Shown here: piece after piece, positions 22,301 to 35,875 of the stretch | How the letters are laid out: each line of letters opens with the position of its first letter | How positions within the stretch are numbered: the stretch's first letter is position 1 | DNA from: Liolophura sinensis | Lineage: Eukaryota > Mollusca > Polyplacophora > Chitonida > Chitonidae | NCBI RefSeq assembly: GCF_032854445.1 | Contig: NC_088301.1 | Coordinates: forward strand, 60,278,512-60,342,511 | Length of the DNA stretch: 64,000 nucleotides | Direction: 5' to 3' | Translations under genes and position numbers: made by a program | The notes under the pieces: model-generated | Database searches by the model: none | Told to the model about the DNA's origin: nothing | Seen by the model: only the letters and a program-made list of their open reading frames with translations

Positions 22301-24834
22301 TGTGGCAATAGTGTAGCTGCAGCACTGATATATGGTGTAACAATGCTTGTGTCACATATATAAAAGTTCTGGTTATAAGTACAGTGTGCTTGTAATTTTA
22401 CATTGTGGTCATGCACAACATTCTAGCACTATGATAAATGTAGTTTTAGTATCATTTTTGGGCGAAATATTCACTGGAAACCATTAGGGAACTATATGGA
22501 AAGGTATTGTCAAACACAGCTAATGCCCACGCAGCACGAAGTGAAACGAGTACATTCAAAAACATTTTGTTAATAAAAATTGTTATTTTAACGCGAACAT
22601 TTACCATATTGTATCCTTTTAACACAACCTGCTAAAGTCGCTAAGGAAAATGTGTAAATCTTTGACTCCACGGAGTCTGGTCTTGTCTGTAACCGTCCAA
22701 CACGCAGATGTTTGTGCCTCCAACGCATCCCCTGACTACAGATGGTAAACCCATGCCAGATTTAGCTAATTACTTGGTACGTAGCTACTAAAAGCAATTA
22801 ACTTCTCGGCCTGTGTTGATTTATGCATGTGGACGGCTCTTAATCCTGTTTTACTTTGCGCTGGTGAGTGGCTTTATACAAGTGGATTATGTTTGCGCAA
22901 ACACCCACAATAGACCTCAGCAATTAGTTTGATTAATGGCTGGCTGTAGTGGTCTGGTAGGCCGGAAGACGACAGCGTTTATCTCGTTAGTCGGTGTTGA
23001 CTAAGTGGAGTGAAGTAAGATAATCGCATGTAGGTACTGACACGATCCGTTTTTATGAGTGGCACACATATCAACATAAATCAACGAAGCGAAAGATAAA
23101 TGTCGTAAAGTTTCCACGTAAATGCAATCGAAATACGCTACATGTCTGAAGACTGTGTTGTGCTAAGACAGAACATATGTACAAACTTCAATGAACGCAG
23201 TATTGCTGTAACGTCGTCAGGCAGGGTTAAAGGGAAAATATTCCAAACCTTAATCTTCTCGCTTATAGGTTACAATTGCTGGATAGCATCAGAGACAAAT
23301 ATGTCGCTCAGCCTCACAAAAGCACACAACTGTCGTTACTAAAGATCAAGCGCTTAACGTTTTGTGACATGTTTCAACAGTTTTGTGTATAATCAGTTTT
23401 TTGGCGAGATTAACTCTCCACTTTCGATTGGTCAATTATGACACTGTGCTTTCTGTTTTATTAATACTTTCATTGCCTTACCTTGTTTTTATTTTGTATT
23501 GTGTGCATGTCGTATGTAAGGAGCCTAATATGAAAGCTCCTCATAACCTTAGAGCAAATATAGGCATCAGATATATCTTCTATTTATTTATATATTTATT
23601 TCTTATTTAATGGATTAAAATATACATTTCAGTCTAGGCACTGTCACGGATTTAAACGGGCTTGTTCGTTAGCTCATCCGCTAAACTTACCTACATAAAG
23701 ATTTTGTATGACATGATGAGCAAAGCACACGGCCCTCTGGAATTCACAGGGTATATGAGGAATTTTTTATGCATTTACGTGATAACGCAAGTTTATACAT
23801 ACTAGTTTAGTTTATCTGAATGTTAGGTTATTATGTTTTCTACAGCCTACCGAGAGGATGTCGTTCTCGTATCACGTGTTTTTCCCACTAAATGATCGAA
23901 AGTGACGTTGTGTGTGATTTTTCCTCCTGACCACCATGCCATACTGCTTGTTCATTTTCTGAGGGCAGGTCAAAGAGCTGAGACGCTCGATAATGCTTTT
24001 CATAGCATTTTGCGGAGACGCTGTGAGCAGCGTACATCTCATCAAAGTAGAATATGAAGATTTATGCAATGTACGATGAGACAATTGTCGAGGCGAAGTG
24101 ATATTTTGAGCTAGACATGATCCTGAAAATGATCCACCAAAGGAAGTGGAATAATCACGGATAGAGTAGAGACACCAGGACGTCGAGAAGGGCCACATTT
24201 CTTCTTGGGCAGGAATTATGCCATCAACTGAAGAGCTACTACCCAGATTATTCCTGTCAGGGGGCAAAATCCTCTCGAAATTGGGAGAGGTCTCATTGTC
24301 TATACACGCACTAACACAATACATTCGGGGAACTTAGGGACGAGAGCCAGGGTGCTATTATTGATTCCCGCCTAGTACTAAGTGTCGATACCTCCTAATT
24401 TCAGACCCCATCAAGCAGAATTAAAGCCATGTCTCACCCACAGTGCTTCTCCGTTGCACCCAAACCGGGACAAAATATCAGGCCGGACCATGGCGCTAGA
24501 AGCCAATTGTGTCAGGAAACGATGTAGACGTGTTTTGGGTCAGATGACTTTGTCTTCATTATGTAGGCTGCTCCTTGTAATTGAGGTTTCGTGATCCTGA
24601 ATGGAACAGTCTTTAGCGCTATCTCACATCACTTCACCTTACTCGGTTTCCAAGGTTGTGCCTGGAGAGCAAGTTCATTGATGCATTTACATAACTGCAC
24701 TGGTCTTTTATATCACCTCTCCCGTGACCGAACATTTAGACGATTTATTGTTTTGGCTAGCTAACTGCTACAGTGTGCATCCGTTCGAGTAAGCCATTTG
24801 TAGTTAAGGTAAACGTTTCATAGACCACACTACT
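22301..24834. other. Intron segment without recognised features
   Basis: The longest frame is 150 codons on the minus strand (23872-24324). It is Ser/Thr-rich, resembles no family I know and lacks supporting splice or codon evidence. Other frames are short. Confidence 0.4.
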
Positions 24835-25050
24835 TATCTGGGATCAAACCCGGGTCGAGTCATACCAAAATGGTACTTGTTGCTCCCTCGTTTGGTGCTC
24901 AGCACTGAGAGGTTAGAAGGGAACAGAACCGTTCGGCCCGGTGTCAGTATAATGTGACTGGGTGAGGTGTCATGACTGATGTTTTCAGCGTGATACTTCA
25001 GTGGGGGCAGCACTTTGGTGGCATAACTGCCCTGCCACAACTGCCCACAG
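24835..25050 (-). repeat. Repeat with a tRNA-B-box-like end
   Basis: The plus strand contains tgggatcaaacccgggtcg, whose complement resembles a pol III B box. It also has ttcggcccggtgtcagtata and tgatacttcagtgggggcag, strings I associate with a dispersed repeat in bivalve genomes. There is no second copy in this window, so the assignment rests on recognition alone. The 68-codon minus frame here is not a gene. Confidence 0.45.
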
Positions 25051-26149
25051 AAAATTTGTGGCCTTCATCCGAAAGTGCAAGTTATAGGAAAATAGCCGAT
25101 GCGTTCCTAGTTATGAAATGCTCAAATATAAACGATCAGCGACCATAAGCAGTACCTGGCTGTACATCAGCATACCTTCAAAGCTGCTTCCGTTTTAAAT
25201 TGAGATTGGAGGTCTATCAGTCATGTCGACATTTATTGGTTAATCAACATGAAATATTAATCTACACCTGTCAGACATAATTGAAGTGATCATCTCTGTG
25301 TTAGTGGCCAATGGAGTGGCTTGGGTCCCTGGACCTTGGAGCACGAAGCGGGCTGTAGTGCAGACATGCACGACCCTTACGCACTCTTTGCCTAAATCCA
25401 TTCGTCGGTATTAAATTTGTTTGCTTTCTTAGGAGGTTAGAGCAAACATCTATCATCCAGCTGTCTTGTCTGGAGAACCATCCCATGCAACTAACGTGGA
25501 TCAGCGAATATATTGCTTTTTCGTATATAACGACAGTCGCCTTCAACAGACTGGAAAACGGTTCGTTCGCATAGAACAAAATGAACAGGGGTGAACAGTG
25601 GAGTTGAGAAACTACGGATGTAAAAACATTTTGATTGATGTCTAGTATAATGTTTTCTCGTATCGATTAAAGGTCAAAAACACTATAGGCGTTTTCAATT
25701 ATTTTAGATGGTTAGCCTTCAAGAAGAGTGTGTTTGCGACAGCAAAAGTAAATCGCGAATGGAGGAAAACTTTGATTCGATTTAAACTGGATAAACGAGG
25801 TTTAGTAGGACAACTACGGGCGTGGGAACTGAGTGCCGCAATGTCTTTGCAATGGTTGAAGAGACCGGTATACCAGGGACACTTATAATGCACATTTTCT
25901 GTCCTCCTGTGCAGAAATATAGTATATACAGAGGCTGAGCGGTTTTACTTGCCACCAGATAAGATGTAACCCATGTATTGCTGAAATTCATACATAAATC
26001 ATGTTTGGCCGGTTAGTGATAACTGCTGCTATTCCTCAGAACGAACTAAAACTTGAAGCTGAAACATTTAAATGTTCAGAATCTTTCACAGGCGTATTGT
26101 GAAATTAATCGTAAAAATTATTGTTTATTTAATCGCTGACTGACTTATC
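25051..26149. other. Intron segment without recognised features
   Basis: Short frames only (25301-25579 and 25782-25991, minus), unrecognised. Confidence 0.4.
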
Positions 26150-27055
26150 ACTGAGCCTGACACACTAGACACTCAACTCAGTCACAGACACCAAATTCCA
26201 ATTCAAGACACCAGACGTCTCATTCAGCCCCAAGTAAATCCCAGATATTAGACGCCCCTCTCGGTCAGTGACACTATACATCCCACTCGGTACAGTCACC
26301 CACTCCCGCTGATCACGTGCACCTGGACACCCCATTCAGTCACAGACATCACGCCTCACTCAAGCCATTCACACTACACACTCCACTCAGTATAGACTCA
26401 GAAAGACCTGACATCCACTGAATCCTGCACCAGACACCGAACTCAGTCAGGCACACCAGGCGCCCCATTCAGTCACGGACACACTTAAACGCTCTTAAAC
26501 ACAAGATGCCCCACTCAGTCAGACATCAGATGTTCCACTTAGTCAGAGATTCCAGATGTTTCACTCAATCAGACACACCCGATGCCCCGCTCAGTCACAA
26601 ACAGTAGACGTTTCACAGTCCCTTCACTTAATCACAGAGAGGCGGATCACTCACAAACACCAGGTGCTCCCGTCAGTCAGAAACACCAGACGCTCCACTA
26701 GGCATCACACACCCCACTTGTTCACAGCAACCAGACGCTCCACTCAAACAACCCACTCGGTCAGACAGTAAAACCGGATCCTATGTGAGAAAAACCAGAC
26801 CCTCCAATCAGTCAGACAATACAGTCGGATCCCATGAGGTATACATGTGTCAGTCACAGAAACCAGGTGCTCCACTTAGTCAGACTCCCCACTCAGAGAC
26901 CCCACTCAAGACATCCCATTCAGTCAGACACTCACACAGTCACACACCCCACTCGGTCAATCACACCACTCAGTCAGAGAAACCAGACCCTCTACTCAGT
27001 CAAACATCTCACTCAGTACCTACACAAGAGAGGATTTCTCCCTTAAACATGGTCT
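26150..27055. repeat. Irregular minisatellite, cactcagtcagacaccag-like units
   Basis: Many variable-length units (roughly 20-35 bases) are built from ccactcagtcagaca, accagacgctccac and related phrases. Spacing is irregular, unlike the tight 24- and 27-bp arrays. The His/Thr/Ser-rich frames at 26556-26771 and 26785-27057 are products of the repeat. Confidence 0.8.
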
Positions 27056-27425
27056 GAAAACGCATTAGCCGTGGTCTGTCGCCTATTGGCATGGCATGAC
27101 TGATGAACTCCGTTTGGTTTCTCGCTTTACATGATCTGGTTTCTCCCTACATTATGGCTTGAATCATGCATTACCCTCCTAGGCATGGTGAAAAACATGT
27201 CTCGCTATATGGCTATACTTTAGATACAGATCATGGGGAAAGTATGGTCTGAAACATGGATTGTCATGAGCTTTCCCTTAGACATCGCTGCTCAAGAATT
27301 AGCCCTGTTCTCTCGCCTAGACATGATATGAATTATTAGGCATGTCTTGACTTAACAGTGGCCCCTGATCTCTCTCTCATACGTGGACCAACTTTATGAT
27401 TTACCAATAATCTCTCGCTAATTAA
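27056..27425. repeat. Decayed tandem repeat, ctctcgcctagacatgg-like units
   Basis: Degenerate copies of a longer unit recur: ctctcgcctagacatgat, tatggtctgaaacatggatt, tggcttgaatcatgcattac, tctcgctatatggct. The array abuts the preceding one but is unrelated to it in sequence. Confidence 0.5.
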
Positions 27426-27779
27426 ATTACACAAGCTGTGTGATGAATTATCACATTGACAATAGCCTTGTTTATCAGAAGAAAACTCATATCAATACTA
27501 GTGCCTCGGAAAGTGGTACCAAAACTGTCTAAATACAAAGTCAATCAACTGATTTGTGTCCTCATGCAAATCATTTGCTTTGTATATGCTTTTGTTGTAT
27601 ATTATTATGTTTATTTCATAAAGTGTTGTTAACTAAAATCTGGATCTGAAAGTGATTTTCCTGAACGATCAGTTTGGACATTATCCCTACCTTATACCTA
27701 CTCACGATTATTCAATGTACCATAATAACATTTTCCATGGTAACAATAGTGCGTGCATTATGCGGCTCTTCATGGTGTG

Positions 27780-28440
27780 TTATGTATAAACTTATGCGTC
27801 GAAACAGACATTCATATACCAGCCGTCAACCAATGAGGACGTTCCAGGTCAATAATCGCAAAAAACAGCTCCCAAAAACGACGTATAAAGCAACCACCAA
27901 AGAATTAAGCAAGTATATAAAGTACGAAAATAGGACAAAATCATGCAAAGAGAAACGGTCAACAGTTTGCATACATGTTGGAAAGGCCCAGGGTATGTTC
28001 TAGGCGACTGAGTGAAATCAATATTCAAATCGTGTACCATGCTAGAATATAAGTTGTCGATAACAAAATACGTATGTCAGTTACACTTTGATTGCAACTG
28101 TTCACGTATCCAACATGGTGACCTAATTCAACACGATGAATATACAGCTCCTAGCCCCAGGTTAAGCGAAATTGAATACAACCATGAAGCGGAGCGCCAG
28201 AGATTCTTACACGCTCTGTCTATATGAAAGGAAATTTGGAGTGATGGCGTAGGATGAAATAACCTTGACACAATAGTTTTTGCAGTAAAAACTTGGGACA
28301 TTGACTGAAATCGTCACAAAACACACCAGATCTAACAAATATTACAAGGCGAGGTATGTACACGCCAAATGCCGGACACTCGTATAACACCCAAACTCTG
28401 TTCTCCCAAAAAGGATGTTCCACGAACGAAAACATATTTC
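27780..28440 (-). repeat. RT-A relic: RT C-terminal end plus 3' region
   Basis: On the minus strand the piece starts with FGVYIPRLVIFVRSGVFCDD (from about 28362 down), the RT C-terminal block also seen at 18652 and 46366. It passes into the 3' region (gtaccatgctagaatataag and gttgcaatcaaagtgtaac-type sequence when read in opposite senses). It ends near gtcgaaacagacattcatat at 27799. Many stops are present, and it is 5' truncated. Confidence 0.7.
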
Positions 28441-31400
28441 CAAAGACACTCGAAGGACACGGAATCTTGAGATCACTTTACAGCGACTAAATCCCAGTTC
28501 TTCAGCAGTCAAAACCTATATTATGAATGACATTAACGTCAAACTATAGATAAGGGCCTCTCGCACCCTACGGTATACCCTGTAGAGAAAAGACAGCGTT
28601 TCCAACACTAAACAAACTAGAAAAAAGTGTTTTAGGCTGTTAAGCAGGAGAGATTAAGTGGACCAAATCCTTGCTGACGTTAAACATTTACCCGGAAAAA
28701 TATTAAATCCTTCATTTCCTAGTTTGATTTTGTAGGATGATTACACCTCAAAGGGACAGACCGATTTAGGACAGAATTCGATGAATACAATAAAACGTAA
28801 ATCGATTTCGCTTTCAGTTCGTGCTTACCCATGCCAGAAGCAATTTATGTTACCCTGGTGATGACCAACGAGGTCTTTACCGATTACAGGCGGTAGAATT
28901 ATACAGACTTAAAGTGATTTAAATATTCCCTACTTTTTACTCCGTATATCTTATACTGTTATCCCTTCGCATGGGAGACACTTTCTCTTAAGCTGTGATG
29001 AACGGAAATGGATAGGAAACGTCTGCAAAATACGATTATGCCGGGTATGCAGTGAGATAAATACTACATATCGTGCTTTCCCATTTCTCCCAAAGTACGC
29101 CACTTTTAAAAGTGTTTGGGCTTATGGGTATTCCCTCAGCAATAATATACGGGTTAACCCCACGTCCAAGACACGGTTGAGTTTTCTCGTCCAGTTCTGC
29201 CATTATCTGTTGTCTGAAACCAAAGCAACGGGGCTGTCACTGTTATCAAGTATTCGTCCACTGGGGCAGTTTATTCTCGCTTTAAAGTCGCCCAGACCAT
29301 TAAAATCATTTGGGTGTGCGAAAGGGACGACCGGCACCTAAGATCCCATGGGCACTGCGTTTGTGAGTCTTTGAGTCCAAAGATTTTCTTACTGTTAACA
29401 TTTGGCGATGGGCTTGAATTTGGCACTTTTCAGTTGTGGTTAAACTGGGCGACCTACCCTGTATGCTATTGTCATCTATATTATATTCCTCTTACCACTC
29501 TTGGTGCCCTCATTTATTTTACCATAAACGATGCACTGGGGCTGATATAGTCTGGCGAGAGCGTGGTGTTAGAAAGATGAATTTATTCATCTCATTACGA
29601 CGCTTAAATAAATCCACAAGCTTTGGATTTCCATTTTGGTAGAACAAAGACAAACCTATCATAACTGAAGTACTAATCCATTATTACGCGTGTCTTGCAA
29701 AGAAGTATAGCTTGTACAATATTACGACATTTGCATTTGTAAAATATATTTCTACTGTGGCATGGATAGCAACAGCAACCGTCTGACGTGCTTGGATATT
29801 TCTAAAGGAAAACCGGTCACCCAGATCCCGATCAGCAGGCAGTGATGTGGATGTGCGTGCGGGAATTGGATTTACGCGTGTCGTTTCCCAAGTAGCAGCA
29901 GATCTGACACTGAGATCCGATTTGTTTACTAATTAGGCAGCAAAACATTGAGCTTACTTTAGCTATGTGCAGATCAATTCACATCTCATTGAAAACTTTG
30001 CCTATGGTTTTTCTCGGTTACTCAAGAGATACTCATTACTTGAGTTAATGACTTCCACTGGCGCAGATAAAAGGCATGTACACAGCACAGTATAATGAGC
30101 AGTGAAAATCTGTTCAGAAACTAAGCCATTTAACAGTAAGCAGATGTCAGCGCGTCAAGAGAACAACAGAAAGTAAACCCTCATTTGTTATTTATGTGAT
30201 AGTGCAAGAAAACACAAGAATACCTCGCTCCCAGTCCCACACACTCGCCACTAAGCAGGATAACGCTGCGCTGTGCGCAGTACTGTTTTAAAAGATTTTT
30301 CAATTCTTCCATCAGTTAAAGGTAACATACACGTGCACGCATTCCATATTCCACGCTATCCACATGCAGATTTGTATGATATATGTTATACACGATGGAA
30401 TTTAGCAAGTGACACGATGAAACTTAGCTAGTGATGAAAGATTTCGTCATAAATGTTTGATATATTTTCCTTCCTCAACGCCACATTTTAGCAAATGATG
30501 CTTCCCGATAGCCCAAAGTTATAAAGTTATAATGGTGTTGGAAGAGTGGTGTTTTCCTTAGATGAAATATCAATACACATAGGTGAAAAACAACCAGTGG
30601 TTGACACTATTGTGTAAGCGCCAAACAGTTTTGACTGAAATCACCACTCCCCTAAGCAAACAAGACCGGGGAGAAATCTTGACGGCAACACAATTGCTAA
30701 TGTAACATGGCATCTCTCTACCGTACCCAGGTTATTAATATTTTGACAAGTTTTGCCTTTATTCGACTCTTCAGCAGAACAAAAGTTGTCTAGGAGAATG
30801 TAGCTGGATAAATACCCTCTTCTCTTCGCCAGTGGTCACGCGGTCTAGTGATAAAGACGTGTTTGCAGGCTGCTTAATTTCCTGTCGTCGAAGAGATGAC
30901 ATGAGAAAACAATGAGAGCTTCAGTCCCATGTTTGCAGAATCCAACAACAGTGTTTATCGGTCTACCTCTCCATGGTGGCCTCTCCAAACGTACCGCCGT
31001 CCCATTGATCGGCTGTTGTAATAGCACAAGGCTGCCCACCGTCAATTTCCGATCAAGCAAGAATGTGTCCAAATAGTAATTGACTTGCCAGCGACGGTTT
31101 TCTACCTAAGGGTGGTCGCGGAGTCGGCGAAATTATCACGTAACCTTCATTAAATCGCTTAAACATTTCTAAACTTCCTTTTGTTGCAAGTACTTAAGCA
31201 CGAGTTTGTTAAATTTAAATTCGCAATGGTAACGCTGTTTACATCTGAGTTTTGTTTGAGCGAGAACAATCGGCTGTCCCTAGGCTGCTACTTGTGGCCC
31301 AAGTTTGTCAATCTCTTCCTGATCATTCAGAGATCTTGCCCTGGCCATAGTAACTGATACATCATTTCAGGGAGGTAACTGCATAATCAGTGAAATCTCC

Positions 31401-32670
31401 AGAGCTACGTGTAGTACGAGGCGTTTGTGAGCTCGGTTATTGTTTGAAGTACATAATGTAAGTTTGAGCTTTTAACACAATTCTTACAATCTCATCCTCC
31501 AGGTCATATGGAATTCTCATTATGAAATATTCATTGTTTATAGTATACGAACATTCACAGAACTGAGCATACCATAACATCAGTATTTTGCACCTATGAT
31601 AAATATCGTTACTGACAACGATCTTAGGACTTCTGGATATCCTCCAGAATTTAAATTCATACAAAATTTCTAATACGACTGAATACCAATGTAGGGAACT
31701 CTAATCAATGTGTCTCCTACTGGCTGTATTTTTTTTCATCGTGAAACGAAAGTACATTTGCTTTAGAATCAATGTGTGAGGACCAAAGTTGACGACTGAC
31801 CTTTCTTATAATGGCTTCTGTAAGGATGTTCAGTGACTGACTCGTATTGAACTCGTATTGGACCTCCATGAAAAGGCAAACTCTGGAATGACTGTATAGC
31901 AATGTTTAAGTATAGGCTTATCAGGTCCATTTCTTTAGGTTAGTATTTACTGAATCACTGAAGTTCTGCGTAGTGTTCAACTGAGCTCAAGCTATGAATG
32001 AACAACGACGGCATTAACTATCCCATTGATCTGACCGGAAATCAATTCCTGTCAATGGAGATCCGTATTTCCTTTCACCTTTCCGCTTACAAGCGTTTGC
32101 CACTTCCCTACATCGTTTGGAAGGTCAACAGAGCAGATTGCCCACGTATCTGATAAGATCGAGGCGCGGAAAGACTGGTGAGGACAGTGGGGCGTAGTAG
32201 GCGGCGTATTTTTCAACCAACGCCTGACACTTGCCCAGTCAAAAGCCACATATCGTTATTTCACCTGAGAGTCACCCGTCTAATCGAGAAATATGTTTTA
32301 ATGCTTCGCTGTAATACAGGAGCAGTGCCAAACCAGTCCAATATCGAATTTATCTGTCACCTCGTTCACTCTACAACTTTACATGAAGGGAGTTTTACGA
32401 ATCAAAACACCATCAATCAAAATATTAGGGCTTAGTCCTGTCATATATTCCTCGATACCTATTTTGGTATTTCTCCTTGACCCACCCTCAACCCTCAACC
32501 CCTATCTTTCTTGACAAGTTTTATAATGAAGCCTAGAATAATGGAAATTCTCTTATTTCCTGCTAAGATTGTGACAGGGTGGAGAAATGTAATTTCGTAT
32601 CTAACCAGATTTGGGTTTATGACTGACATATAATTTCCGCTTGTTGCAGTAAGTATGTTGAGCTAGAACA
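28441..32670. other. Intron segment without recognised features
   Basis: Frames at 29314-29642, 30845-31072, 31437-31664 and 32052-32435 are short and unrecognised. No repeat family of this window was identified. Confidence 0.4.
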
Positions 32671-33025
32671 TTATCTGTCACGAAAACATTGTGCTAAATG
32701 CCTGCTCTAGCATTATTTTCGTCAATATGCCTTTTATTAGACTATACCTATTTATTTCGACAAATAAATATATATGCATGGATATGGTAATGGGTATTTA
32801 TTTCCTGATGATGCACTGCCACTTGACAGTTATCTTTTTTTGTTAAAATATCACGAAAACATTGTGCTAAATGCCTGCTCTAACAATATTTTTGTCAGTA
32901 TGCCTGTCATTAGACTATACCTATTTATTTCGGCAAATAAATATATATGCAAGGGCATGATAAAGGGTATTTAGTTCCTGATGCACTGCCACTTGATATT
33001 TTTTTTTTGATAAAATATCATGAAC
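32671..33025 (+). repeat. About 173-bp tandem duplication
   Basis: cgaaaacattgtgctaaatg recurs at 32681 and 32854, an offset of 173 bases. It is followed in both by tgcctgctcta, ttagactatacctatttatt and aataaatatatatgca. A third unit starts at about 33011 (taaaatatcatgaa) but stops after a few bases. The two full units differ by scattered substitutions. Confidence 0.85.
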
Positions 33026-33344
33026 TTTGTGTAATACTCTACGTGAGATTAGCCGTTTACCTCAGTTTAAAGTTTTTCACATGCAGGTTAATTGTAAGAT
33101 TTCACGCCTATTTGAGAAAGCAGTAGGACCTATGTATAATGCGTATATATAACAGCGGCATCGGCAATGACTCCCTAAAGATGTCATTTGCGTTGGTGAA
33201 GTAGGCAGCCCAGATCCCAGTAATTTAGTCTCACTGGACGGGAGAAATTTTCCATCCTCTCAGATCGTAAACATTTCCGCCTGGGTAAATGCGCATGTCA
33301 GCATGTCAATCGTGAGGACAGCAAGGGTCAACTAAAACACACTT

Positions 33345-33620
33345 GTTACGAACATATTCTGAATGAAAGCAGTATTCAAACAAAATAATAAAATATGTAT
33401 CTCGGTTGCGCTTTGATTGCAACTATTCATATATACAAAGTGAGAATTCAATTCAACACAAGAAATACACCGCCCCTAACCCTGGGTTATGCGGAATTAA
33501 ACACAAACATGAAGCAGAATGCCAGAGATTCTGGACGCTCTATCCATATTTACTTAGAATTATACTCATTGTAAAAGTTAAGAATCATAGAGGGAAGGCA
33601 TTTGATTGAATTGAGGAGAA
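33345..33620 (-). repeat. RT-A 3' region fragment
   Basis: Contains gcgctttgattgcaactatt, cccctaaccctgggttatgc, gaagcagaatgccagagatt and ggacgctctatccatattta, each with counterparts at 28080-28225 and 48110-48250. Confidence 0.75.
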
Positions 33621-35725
33621 AATTCGTGTCCTGTCTGGTAGGCATATTTACAAAACAAGGAGAAGGTGTGGTTGAACAAATGAAATAAACCGTGCTTATT
33701 TTTTTTTTCAAATTTTTCTGTATAACAGCTATAAATTAATCTCCGACGAATAAGGAAAATGACGGAGAAATATGGTTTCTGTCCACATGCCAGATTGTAT
33801 ATTTTACAGATTTAAGTCCTTCAGAAATGGGTGTATTCATCAGTGCAGGCAAGACATAAATGTAATGTGGTGGTAAAAGTCACTTTTTTGTTAATATCTA
33901 CGGTATATTCCTCCGGAACATATTTCGTTAATATGTCATCACGATATTTGCCAATATATGTACAATACACGAGGACTAGATATCACGAGCTATGGACTTC
34001 CAGATGGTTACAAGTAGTCTTAATGTCCAGTGGCAGTTTGACACTACAGGCATAACGCAGTGGGTCTGCCCAAGGTGATGACTGGTGGTGAAGTACCAGC
34101 CACAGGAGGATGTTGATATCTTGCGGTAGTAAATCTCTGAGAATTAACGTGTTAATTTGCCCCCACTCTGTACCCGTTCTCTCCCTGCCTTTCCCATCAC
34201 TCTCTTCAACTCCTCTCGACGTCCAGGCATTAGTAGTGATAAGTTGCTGTAAGGGGTTCTTTAGAGAAATAAATCGATACTTTCAGCTTGTTAATGTTTG
34301 ATGTTTAGAAAGCACTTTCTCCAATACAGGCTTCCTACCCGAATCACAACTGGGTAATGTGCCAGTTTAATCAAATTCAGCCTTACTTGATTCTCTAAAG
34401 ACAAACATAATTCTAAAGTTTATTCACAGCCGTTGTTGTTCGTGGAATATTTGAGGTGGTAATCTTTTCAGTAATAACAGACACAAATTTATTTCACCAA
34501 TATGAATGATAAGACCCTTCTATAGAGTGCATTTTGATTGTTAACTTAAAGAGTTAAGCGTTAAAATATTGTAAGGACAGATCCATGTTTGTCTTGGTCT
34601 TTGTTTTCACAAGATTTTTGTGGAAAATAGAGTAAACGTCCACATCATCGATGTCTGCTCATATCCGCGGGGAGCCATATAATCCAGTCCGGTTTGGTAA
34701 TTTCCTCTGTAGATATCAAAGTTCCGAAAAACATTAGAAGGTCGGGCCGGAAAGGTTTTCAGCCGTGTGCCTACTTGTGATTTTTTATTGTTTTTTTTTT
34801 AGGAAGGTATAGGAATACAGAAACTTTGGGCAGACCTTCATGCTAAACTGGCGAATAACACATGGTCTTTAGTGAACGTAAGACTGTGTAAGACTGATTG
34901 TGCAAAAGTCGGCATAACGGACTCTTCGAACACATGTATGTTTGTATTAATACCAAAATATATAAGGGAACCATAAATCATTGTTTAAACTGAACGCAAA
35001 TATAAAAATTTTATAAGAATACAGGTATCTACATGTTAAATGGTAGTCAAATCCAGAAGATAAATTCTAGGGCAAATGATATTATTGCTTTATGGAGACC
35101 ATTGATGTTGCTGAGATTAATGTTTTGAATTAGGCCACCCCCACTCGACACAGCATATGCTCCCTTCAAAATCAAAAGAATTATCAAAATCGGGTGATAT
35201 TTTATTGTAATAAAATTGGATGGCTGATGTTACCTCAGGTAAAACATAACAAGAACATTGTGGCCTCATACAAATGTAAACATACCATAACAGACATATG
35301 GCCATGATAAATATCCTTCGATATGCGGAAAATAATTAGCTATATTTCCATTGCCTTTCACAAATTTTTGAAAAATATATCTACGCATCCGTTATTTTTC
35401 AGCCAGTTATTTCCATATTTATTCTTATCGATAACTTGTTCAATGGCAGCAAATCAACTATCACCATCCTCAACGCTACGTATGCTTATTTATTCCAATC
35501 TGGTTTGTCCAGTATTTGAAAAAGCGTTATACCCGGATGAGTTTCCTCTATTTTCGTTGAAACCATAATCTTCGTTTTATATTACATTTTCTGTCCCATT
35601 ATTTTAAGATACACAAACTGCTTGCACATTAAGGTGTGTCAAAACTGATGTACACAGTCAGTAAAACGCTGTTTTTATAAATCCATGAATATGTTTATTC
35701 CATTAACCCGTAAAAGACGGAAAAG
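33621..35725. other. Intron segment without recognised features
   Basis: Short frames only (33831-34055, 34110-34301, 35323-35568). Nothing was recognised. Confidence 0.4.
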
Positions 35726-35728
35726 CGC

Positions 35729-35875
35729 ACCTGAGCGCTTTGAGGGTATTTTTTTTATACCTACTAATGTGGTGTTTTTCTTTTTGATATGGTTAATGTT
35801 ACACCATAGTATGACTCACAAGAATTGTTTTTGCCCTTAGAAAATACAAAGTCATATCCCACCCCCGTAACGTTT
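35729..35875 (+). repeat. Dispersed direct repeat, copy 1 (of 36801-36945)
   Basis: Shares gagcgctttgag, tatacctacta, gttaatgttacaccat, gtatgactcacaagaattg and tagaaaatacaaagtcatat with the second copy about 1.07 kb downstream, in the same orientation. Confidence 0.8.

Noticed and set aside
22291-22416. Functional tRNA gene suggested by A and B boxes near 22200-22290
   Set aside because: The boxes belong to the head of a SINE with target-site duplications; the sequence continues into the SINE body.
23872-24324. 150-codon minus-strand frame as a gene
   Set aside because: No family resemblance, no domain, no promoter or splice support. A frame this long can arise by chance in 64 kb read six ways.
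26150-27055. Possible CRISPR-like array
   Set aside because: Units vary in length, there are no constant repeats with unique spacers, and the DNA is animal. It is an irregular minisatellite.
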